Shown here piece after piece: positions 58,719-64,000 of a DNA stretch of 64,000 nucleotides. The position numbers and the translations under genes were made by a program. Source of the stretch: Haliscomenobacter sp040403615 (GTDB taxonomy: Bacteria > Bacteroidota > Bacteroidia > Chitinophagales > Saprospiraceae); the NCBI RefSeq assembly GCF_040403615.1, contig NZ_JBBAKG010000001.1:1-64000 (forward strand), in the 5' to 3' direction. The notes under the pieces were generated by a model that had not been told where the DNA came from, did no database searches, and saw only the letters and a list, made by a program, of their open reading frames with translations. How positions within the stretch are numbered: the first letter of the stretch is position 1; each line of letters starts with the position of its first letter.

Positions 58719-59224
58719 TGTTAAACATCACTCAAGTCACTCAAGATATCTTGCACTGGTCAGAAACCTTTGTGGAAGTTCCACATCCTGCACTGGGCAA
58801 CTTTCCACCTTGTCCGTTTGCCAGGTCAGCAAGACTCAAACGCACTGTGGGCATATTTGTGGGCACGGATCCTTATCATGATCTTGAAGCCCGATGTGCC
58901 CAAGGCATGGGCGAATACGAAGTCATAATCTATGCCTACGATCCCGGCGAGTGGACCTACAACTATTTTCATGGCAGACTTGATGCTGCCAATCGAGACT
59001 TTTTGTTGGCAAACGATCTGCTGGTGCTGGAGGATCATCCTGAGGACAAAGAAATGGTCAACGGTATCTGCATGAACCAAGGCGAGTATGCACTCAGCAT
59101 ACTACAACCCTTGTCAGATCTAAATGCTCGAGCACAGACCATGGAGAAAAAAGGTTTCTATCATGCCTGGCCTGAACCGTATCTTGAACAGTTGTTTCAG
59201 AATCGAATGGACCCAAGATCATGA
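58718..59224 (+). CDS. Unknown 168-aa protein with CPFA motif
   Basis: Not recognised. Starts MLNITQVTQDILHWSETFVE, and NFPPCPFARSARL carries a Cys-Pro-Phe-Ala motif similar in look to DUF1415-type proteins, though the rest does not clearly match. YEVIIYAYDPGEWTY and NDLLVLEDHPEDKEM follow. It is linked by a TAATG overlap to the gp51-like gene and by an ATGA overlap to the GNAT-like gene after it, so these are co-translated and may act together. Confidence 0.6.
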   Translation: MLNITQVTQDILHWSETFVEVPHPALGNFPPCPFARSARLKRTVGIFVGTDPYHDLEARCAQGMGEYEVIIYAYDPGEWTYNYFHGRLDAANRDFLLANDLLVLEDHPEDKEMVNGICMNQGEYALSILQPLSDLNARAQTMEKKGFYHAWPEPYLEQLFQNRMDPRS

Positions 59225-59664
59225 GCTACCAATTTGCCAGGGTTGATTTGAACAAAACCAACTATGAATCCACAGTGGACTGGGAGTACATCACCGATCG
59301 TGACCCCGATATGTTGGCTCAGCTGGACAACATCTATCGAACCTACTGCACTCACAAACACTTTGCCAGTGTCATGCCCATGTTTCACAGTAGATATCTT
59401 GATCCAATGGCCGACATCATTGGTTACTACGATAACAAACAACTAGTTGCCTGGAGTCTAATACGGCGATTTGACCAGCACAATGCACAGTGCGATCAGT
59501 TTGCATGGACCTATCACAATCCCAAAACAAGACTGGGAATAGAAACAATGAAAACAGAGTGTGCTATCTACAAAGCCCGCGGGTTTGAATACCTGTATCT
59601 TGACCAAGCACACCTGTACAAATCTGCTATAGACGGATTCGAAATACTAGGACCACTGGAGTAA
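59221..59664 (+). CDS. GNAT-like acetyltransferase candidate
   Basis: 147 aa. The pattern IIGYYDNKQLVAWSLIRRF followed by QFAWTYHNPKTRLGIETMK and YKARGFEYLYLDQAH has the order of beta strands and helices of a GNAT fold (acceptor strand, CoA region, last helix). The classical Q/R-x2-G-x-G/A CoA loop is not clear, so activity is uncertain. Starts with an ATGA overlap with the CPFA gene and ends 3 bases before the next ATG. Confidence 0.45.
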   Translation: MSYQFARVDLNKTNYESTVDWEYITDRDPDMLAQLDNIYRTYCTHKHFASVMPMFHSRYLDPMADIIGYYDNKQLVAWSLIRRFDQHNAQCDQFAWTYHNPKTRLGIETMKTECAIYKARGFEYLYLDQAHLYKSAIDGFEILGPLE

Positions 59665-59667
59665 CAC

Positions 59668-60006
59668 ATGGCAGACTTATATACAATTTGGGCAAACAAA
59701 CAAGGCGACATTTCGGATCTTGACTGGGTCACAGGCATGAAGAGTTTCTTTGATCATCTGATTGAAGAAGGCAAAATGGAAAGCTACAGAATCACACGCT
59801 GCAAGATGGGATTCAGATCAATTGCAGACATGCCTGAATGGATGATCCTGATGGAATTTACAGGTATGGCTCAGATGGACGAAGCTTTTAAGAGAGTAGC
59901 ACCACTTGAAGGAGAACTCGAAGTCAAGCACAAAAGCTTCAATCAGTTTGTATCAGGTGATATACAACATGCACTGTTTAGAGATTGGCCAGATACTGAT
60001 CTCTAA
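59668..60006 (+). CDS. DUF6614-like small protein
   Basis: 112 aa with a ferredoxin-like look: LYTIWANKQGDISDLDWVTG, then SFFDHLIEEGKMESYRITRC and a strand WMILMEFTGMAQMDEAFKR. This order resembles DUF6614 proteins of marine bacteria, whose function is unknown. It has a good ribosome site (GGAG) at the end of the GNAT-like gene. It is the last plus-strand gene before the candidate structured RNA. Confidence 0.5.
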   Translation: MADLYTIWANKQGDISDLDWVTGMKSFFDHLIEEGKMESYRITRCKMGFRSIADMPEWMILMEFTGMAQMDEAFKRVAPLEGELEVKHKSFNQFVSGDIQHALFRDWPDTDL

Positions 60007-60416
60007 CGCTTCAAGATACACTTCGTGTATCTATGTGTTTCGCTATCGCTCACACATTGTTTAGAGCGAAGCTGAATTTAGTATCATCCAGATTATGTGG
60101 TCATAATTCACCGTATGCACGGTGAATTGAATGCATCATCCGAGTGACAGCAGTCATCTACGATAATGAGATTGTAGTTTCCTACGCGGAGGCGGTTGAC
60201 CGGTACCCCCTACTCAAGCTTCACATATCAACGGAACCCTAGTAACCCGATCAAGATCCAAGTCCTATAAGCTGGGGTTGTATCTTTTTCACATAGCCCC
60301 AACCATTTGTTGCCTTAAGTTAGCAATTGCCTTTGACGTCCAAGTCCAGACCGGGTATCTCACCGTTCCTCAATGGAGCCGAACCAAACATCCGGCACAG
60401 TGTCGTTTGTGTTGCC
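60007..60416 (+). ncRNA. Candidate structured non-coding RNA between convergent genes
   Basis: 410 bases without an ORF of note between the DUF6614-like gene and the GIY-YIG gene. Many hairpins: AGATACAC/GTGTATCT, ATGTGT/ACACAT and an outer GCTTC/GAAGC that together make a three-way junction (60009-60072); a perfect 10-bp stem AATTCACCGT/ACGGTGAATT at 60105-60128; CTACGAT/ATTGTAG; GGGGTTGT/ATAGCCCC around 60274-60300; and CGGCA/TGTCG. The last three stems need G-U pairs that work only if the plus strand is the RNA; on the minus strand they become A-C mismatches. No match to tRNA, tmRNA, RNase P or group I intron cores was found by eye. Confidence 0.4.
60105..60128. repeat. Perfect 10-bp inverted repeat in the candidate RNA
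   Basis: AATTCACCGT, ATGC, ACGGTGAATT. No T run follows, so it is not an ordinary terminator. It is one stem of the candidate structured RNA. Confidence 0.8.
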
Positions 60417-60845
60417 TTAAATTTTGTTTATGATGTGTGAGCCATGAACTCTGACTGAGATATGGCCATTGTAATAATCTGCGGATTCTAATACCTTGCG
60501 ATCGAACTGTTCTCTAGCTTCAATGTATGAACACTGAGCTTTTGAAGTGCAATAGTAAAGTATTTCTCTGGTGAAGTTTTCGGTGCCTAGGGTGTTTACG
60601 TCAACAGTTAGATTTTCGCTTGAACCGTAGTACTCGCGCCAATCACTGTCAATTTTGGTTCTAATTTTCTTTTTTTTCTTGATGCCGTTTTTTTGCTTGA
60701 CTGTTTTGTATGTGGTTTTTGAAAATTTAGCTAGTTTTTTGCCTATGTACTTGCGACCAGAAAGATTATTGGTGATCAGGTAAACAAATCCTATGCATTC
60801 TTCGGGCAGTGTCTCAACTGGAGTGTTTTGATAGTGCCATGTCAT
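60417..60845 (-). CDS. GIY-YIG nuclease (Seg-like)
   Basis: 142 aa. The GIY-YIG core is at residues 19-36 (GFVYLITNNLSGRKYIGK), followed by a Lys-rich loop (QKNGIKKKKKIRTK), then DWREYYGSS and SYIEAREQFDRKVL with the likely metal-binding Glu. Small proteins of this type are common in T4-like phages and are treated as Seg-like homing endonucleases or repair nucleases. It lacks the NUMOD3 and W-x-N-G modules of the other two mobile endonucleases here. It lies next to the structured non-coding block, which is of interest since GIY-YIG genes often go with self-splicing introns. Confidence 0.8.
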   Translation of the reverse strand: MTWHYQNTPVETLPEECIGFVYLITNNLSGRKYIGKKLAKFSKTTYKTVKQKNGIKKKKKIRTKIDSDWREYYGSSENLTVDVNTLGTENFTREILYYCTSKAQCSYIEAREQFDRKVLESADYYNGHISVRVHGSHIINKI

Positions 60846-60888
60846 GCGAGAATTTGTTGTATTACCTTTGCAGTATAGTTATGCCTGG

Positions 60889-61950
60889 TCAGTAAAGTTT
60901 TAATTTTTTCAGTAGATTTTGATTTTCGTATAGCATGCCTAAATTATAGCGGTTTTGCTGTTGGTTAAATGGACTACACCAAGCAGCCTGTCCTGTACGT
61001 CCGTAACTGGTGTAATCATCACCGAGCCCAAAATGCACAACCTTGGTTGCAGCAAGACCTAGTTTGTTGCACCAGTGTTGCTGCTGATCCCAGTACTTGG
61101 TCACGTTATAATCCACAGGAAACTGACTGATAATATCCAACGCAAGGCCAGCACTGAGTCGATTACAGATATTTTCATCATTGCTCATCTGCATGGGATC
61201 TTGTGGTTTTGTCTTGCACATACGCACTGCTATTTTAGCACATTGTACAGGAAAAGTCTTGCTAAAACTGAAGGTAATTTGTTCAATGCAGTCGGCGGCT
61301 AAATCAATGTCAACTGCATTGTTGCTGTTGGGCAGGTAGATAAAATCTACCAACAGCTTGACACCCACACGATTACATTCATCTACTAACCAATCAAAGT
61401 TTTGATGTTTATCTCCGGTGAGAGCAAACGGATAGCTGCAAATACAAATATCGTTTGGCCTCAAGTCATCATCTTCTATATAGGCCCAGTCCGCATTTAT
61501 CTTGCTCCATATATCCATGTGCCACCAGTAGTCACCGCGGAACACACGAAATCGTTTGTTTTTGTTGAACAAATAGAAGTTGATAAAACTTTCTTGGGTA
61601 CCAGCACTGAATCCCACATACTTGAACTGATCAAAGTTGTGTAATTTATATCGAGTTCCTGCAGAAATCCAGTCTGGAAAGCGTGATTCAAACTTTTCAA
61701 CAACCCAGGGATCCAGCAGATGTTTTGCTAGATGAAGTCCTTGCACATATGATATCACATCAGGATCTTTGATACTGTTGCCACTGCTGAATATACTTCG
61801 AGATCTGGCTTGCACTGATTGAAATGTTTGATCTGGCGGAAACGCCCAGACATATTCACCTGGTACATCCAGCTGATCAGCAGCACTGGCCTGTGCCAGT
61901 GTCCAGGCCAATTGCCTTATTGTGGCGATATCTGTTGTAGTGTCTTGCAT
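60889..61950 (-). CDS. PLP-dependent aminotransferase-like protein (353 aa)
   Basis: Fold-type I PLP enzyme pattern: FSAGTQES at residues 114-121 (phosphate-binding loop), LLVDFIYLP with Asp202 and Tyr205 (pyridine N and O3 contacts), and TFSFSKTFPV with Lys231 as the likely Schiff-base lysine. This is the class I/II aminotransferase order, not the DegT sugar type. The substrate is unknown. The gene 62374-63393 encodes a related protein with the same motifs. It overlaps the 159-aa gene before it by 34 bases. Confidence 0.65.
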   Translation of the reverse strand: MQDTTTDIATIRQLAWTLAQASAADQLDVPGEYVWAFPPDQTFQSVQARSRSIFSSGNSIKDPDVISYVQGLHLAKHLLDPWVVEKFESRFPDWISAGTRYKLHNFDQFKYVGFSAGTQESFINFYLFNKNKRFRVFRGDYWWHMDIWSKINADWAYIEDDDLRPNDICICSYPFALTGDKHQNFDWLVDECNRVGVKLLVDFIYLPNSNNAVDIDLAADCIEQITFSFSKTFPVQCAKIAVRMCKTKPQDPMQMSNDENICNRLSAGLALDIISQFPVDYNVTKYWDQQQHWCNKLGLAATKVVHFGLGDDYTSYGRTGQAAWCSPFNQQQNRYNLGMLYENQNLLKKLKLY

Positions 61951-62396
61951 GCTTGCTGATAATAGTTGTAGTCTTCTTCCCAGTGCGGGTCGTTGTTGTT
62001 TTTTTCATGACGTGTTTTTAAAAGCCAACGCAGCACTGGATTACTAAATTTCAAAACAAATTCGCCATTGGGACCGAAGAACAAACAACTGGCATATACT
62101 GCACCATCTTGCGCCCGGAATTCACTGGTCCACTTTAGTTCTTCAAGATCGTATCCGTCAATTACGATTTGGTCAAGTTCGAAACTACGGTCTCTTATGA
62201 TGGTTCCGTCTTTAACTATGGTATCACTAGGCTGCTTGTTTATGTGCTCAATTATCAGTACACAATCAGATTCCAGTTGCTCAAAATTGTTTAAAAAATC
62301 TGCAGGAACTCCACCACGGTATAATTCCTGGTTGTTCATGCGTATCACACAGTGCGGAGAGTCCACAATGTTTTTAAATGTTAGTTGTAGTTTCAT
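61917..62396 (-). CDS. Unknown 159-aa protein between the two PLP-enzyme genes
   Basis: Not recognised. The first 75 residues are strand-rich (LQLTFKNIVDSPHCVIRMNN), with DLEELKWTSEF and SCLFFGPNGEFVLKFSNPVL after them, and the C-terminal 40 residues are helical and polar (EEDYNYYQQACKTLQQ). It could be a partner or substrate carrier for the two PLP enzymes (inference from gene order and overlaps of 23 and 34 bases with them). Confidence 0.55.
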   Translation of the reverse strand: MKLQLTFKNIVDSPHCVIRMNNQELYRGGVPADFLNNFEQLESDCVLIIEHINKQPSDTIVKDGTIIRDRSFELDQIVIDGYDLEELKWTSEFRAQDGAVYASCLFFGPNGEFVLKFSNPVLRWLLKTRHEKNNNDPHWEEDYNYYQQACKTLQQISPQ

Positions 62397-63393
62397 ATTT
62401 TACAAATTCAAAAAGATCCCAGTTGTCAAAGATACTGACCAAGGAAATTCTGTTTTTAAATTGATCAGCATCTAGCGTTAGTTGATATGCATCAAGCAAA
62501 TTTGCTCGATTGTATTGTTTCCAGAGTTGGTTGCCAATGGCAAACAGCACAGAATTGCTGGGCTCTAGATCAAAAAATTCACATACTTCTTGTTGTCTAT
62601 CTTTGTAGGTATTGTAAATGTAATCACAGCTGAATTTTTTAATCAGTTCAAGGCCAATGTATGCGCCAAGGGTATTGTTGTAGTTGATTGAATCATGCAA
62701 TGCTTGTCCATCAAATATGTTGGGTTTTGTATAACGTATGCCAATGCGTAGATTGGCAACCGGAAATGCCTTGCTCAAACTAAATGCCACAGTATCTACA
62801 CAATCGTGTGCAAGGTCAGCAGAAATATTTCCACTAATAGGATAATAACAAGCATCAATCAGCACCGGAATGCCAGCAGAATCGCAGAGATTGAGTATAC
62901 TGTTGATATCTGGCAACACTGTGCCGGTATCACAGAATGGCACACTGACCACTAACGCATCTCCGGGCACAAGAGGGTCATGCTCGGTAACAAAACTCCA
63001 GGGAGTACTGTTACTGGTCCAGGTTTTTAAATGATAAAAATATTCACCAACAAAACATCGCATACGCCGCTGACGGTGTCTATAGTAAAAACTATCAAAG
63101 CTTTGAGTAGTTCCGCTTGCAAAATCAATCCGGTATTGATCAAGACCTTGCAACTGACTGCTGGAGTGTTGTGCAATCCATTGATGCATGGATTCTTTAA
63201 ACATAGAAAGATTTGATCTTTGGTTTAATCCTAGAGTTTTGAGATCTTGGGAAAAAATTTCTTTAATGCAATCAACTACCGCAGGATCTTGCACAGCTCG
63301 CGATCCTTGAAACAACAACCCGGCCTGATCTCTGCAATTGTAAAAATCACTGTGTTCTCTAGCAGAAATAAGCCAAGCTAGTTTTTTATGCAA
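62374..63393 (-). CDS. PLP-dependent aminotransferase-like protein (339 aa)
   Basis: Related to the 353-aa protein. Shared motifs: FASGTTQSFD at residues 91-100, VLIDACYYP with Asp180 and Tyr183, and AFSLSKAFPV with Lys208 as likely PLP lysine; also the DLAxDC string just before. The start is a TTG at 63393, preceded by GAGGT at 6 bases and overlapping gp46 by 8 bases; no ATG lies near. Sequence identity to the paralogue is low outside these motifs, so they may act on different substrates or form a heterodimer. Confidence 0.65.
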   Translation of the reverse strand: MHKKLAWLISAREHSDFYNCRDQAGLLFQGSRAVQDPAVVDCIKEIFSQDLKTLGLNQRSNLSMFKESMHQWIAQHSSSQLQGLDQYRIDFASGTTQSFDSFYYRHRQRRMRCFVGEYFYHLKTWTSNSTPWSFVTEHDPLVPGDALVVSVPFCDTGTVLPDINSILNLCDSAGIPVLIDACYYPISGNISADLAHDCVDTVAFSLSKAFPVANLRIGIRYTKPNIFDGQALHDSINYNNTLGAYIGLELIKKFSCDYIYNTYKDRQQEVCEFFDLEPSNSVLFAIGNQLWKQYNRANLLDAYQLTLDADQFKNRISLVSIFDNWDLFEFVKYETTTNI

Positions 63394-64000
63394 GTTCGAC
63401 CTCGGTGTTGTAGTTGGTGAATCCGTTCTCCTTCACAACCTTGAGTATGTTTTCTACTCGTCCACTCAGTTCATCTCTGTGGCTCACAAGCCAGATACTC
63501 TTGTGACGTTCACGACTCATGCGCTTGAGCAAGGCCAGGGCATTCTCTACACCTGCTGTGTCCAGCCCATTATCAATCAGTTCATCCACAAACAACAGAT
63601 TGATTGGAGAGTACAGGCTTTCCCAGACATCACGGAATGCAAAGTTGAGACTCAAGATCAGTCTGGTGCGTTCACCTCGACTGAGATTGTCAAAGTCCAG
63701 TTCGCGACCTAGTTCTTCAATGCTGACGCTGAGATCGTTTTGAAACTTCACAGTGTGCGGCAACCCAATGCGATCCAGATAGTGCGTGAGCCTTGCGTTG
63801 AGATAACTCAAGTTTTGATCAATAATCTTCTTGCGAACAAAACTGTCTTTGCTGGTCAGTAGTTTGAGCAAGAAGTCTTGGTGCTCCTGCAACCGATTGA
63901 GATCGTTTAGTGCATCATAACTCACAGTCTGCAGAGCTTGATCTGTCATGTCGTTGATCTGATCAGTGTAGGGATCAGTCTCGGCTGTCTTGGCGGTGAC
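63386..64000 (-). CDS. 46: gp46 recombination endonuclease subunit (C-terminal part, cut by window edge)
   Basis: The visible 204 residues are the C-terminal ATPase lobe of an SbcC/Rad50-like protein: the ABC signature NLSRGERTRLILSLNF, Walker B INLLFVDELIDNGLD with D-loop, and the H-loop LVSHRDEL. With gp47, gp46 resects DNA ends for recombination-dependent replication. The frame stays open to the right edge, so the N-terminal ATPase lobe and coiled coils lie outside the window. Confidence 0.93.
   Translation of the reverse strand, partial: VTAKTAETDPYTDQINDMTDQALQTVSYDALNDLNRLQEHQDFLLKLLTSKDSFVRKKIIDQNLSYLNARLTHYLDRIGLPHTVKFQNDLSVSIEELGRELDFDNLSRGERTRLILSLNFAFRDVWESLYSPINLLFVDELIDNGLDTAGVENALALLKRMSRERHKSIWLVSHRDELSGRVENILKVVKENGFTNYNTEVELA

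Noticed and set aside
60007..60416. tRNA, tmRNA, RNase P RNA or group I intron in the non-coding block
   Set aside because: No acceptor/T-arm pattern, no tmRNA tag frame or ends, no RNase P P4 core and no P7-type intron core could be matched by eye; only an Infernal search would settle it.

Overview
This window reads as part of the genome of a T4-like myovirus (tailed phage), most like the marine and freshwater cyanophage/pelagiphage branch. No cellular genes are evident. The T4 morphogenesis set is recognisable by protein sequence: gp17 (large terminase), gp16, gp4, gp19, gp18, gp13-15, gp20-23 and gp26. It lies between two replication/recombination genes cut by the window edges, gp32 at the left and gp46 at the right. 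No tRNA was found and the host cannot be named from the sequence.

Layout. 1-3.4 kb: gp32, then a methyltransferase, an SGNH hydrolase and a glycosyltransferase. 3.4-8.1 kb: a 601-aa unknown protein, then a broken large terminase made of two genes that carry the halves of a split intein, with an HNH homing endonuclease gene between them. 8.1-13.6 kb: an exported thermonuclease and small or EF-hand-bearing proteins, several starting with a peptide like the T4 capsid-targeting sequence. 13.6-20.3 kb: gp16, gp4, a tube-like protein, gp19 tube and an unusually long gp18 sheath. 20.3-27.1 kb: HNH protein, dNMP kinase (gp1), DexA-like exonuclease, neck proteins gp13 and gp14, gp15, Nudix hydrolase. 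27.1-46.1 kb: an approximately 19-kb fibre/adhesin locus with three repeat-built proteins (897, 2265 and 2416 aa), a 496-aa fibre protein and a putative fibre chaperone. 46.1-57.6 kb: a glycan-type enzyme, TPR-glycosyltransferase, then the head block gp23-gp22-gp21-core proteins-gp20, a GIY-YIG endonuclease and the tape measure. 57.7-60.0 kb, plus strand: gp26, a gp51-like protein and three small genes. 60.0-60.4 kb: a non-coding block that folds like a structured RNA. 60.4-64 kb: GIY-YIG nuclease, two related PLP-aminotransferase-like proteins around a small unknown protein, and gp46.

How it works together. Most genes lie on the minus strand in tightly packed runs with ATGA or TAATG overlaps. 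Many runs are preceded by a T4-late-promoter-like TAAATA box, and in several cases the box sits only 4-7 bases before the start codon. Gp32, the exonuclease and the 383-aa gene instead have host-type promoters with a shared TGTGTTATA(A/C)T element. The items most worth following up are the split-intein terminase with its embedded endonuclease, the candidate structured RNA at 60.0-60.4 kb, the possible leaderless late transcripts, the paired PLP enzymes and the repeat-built fibres.
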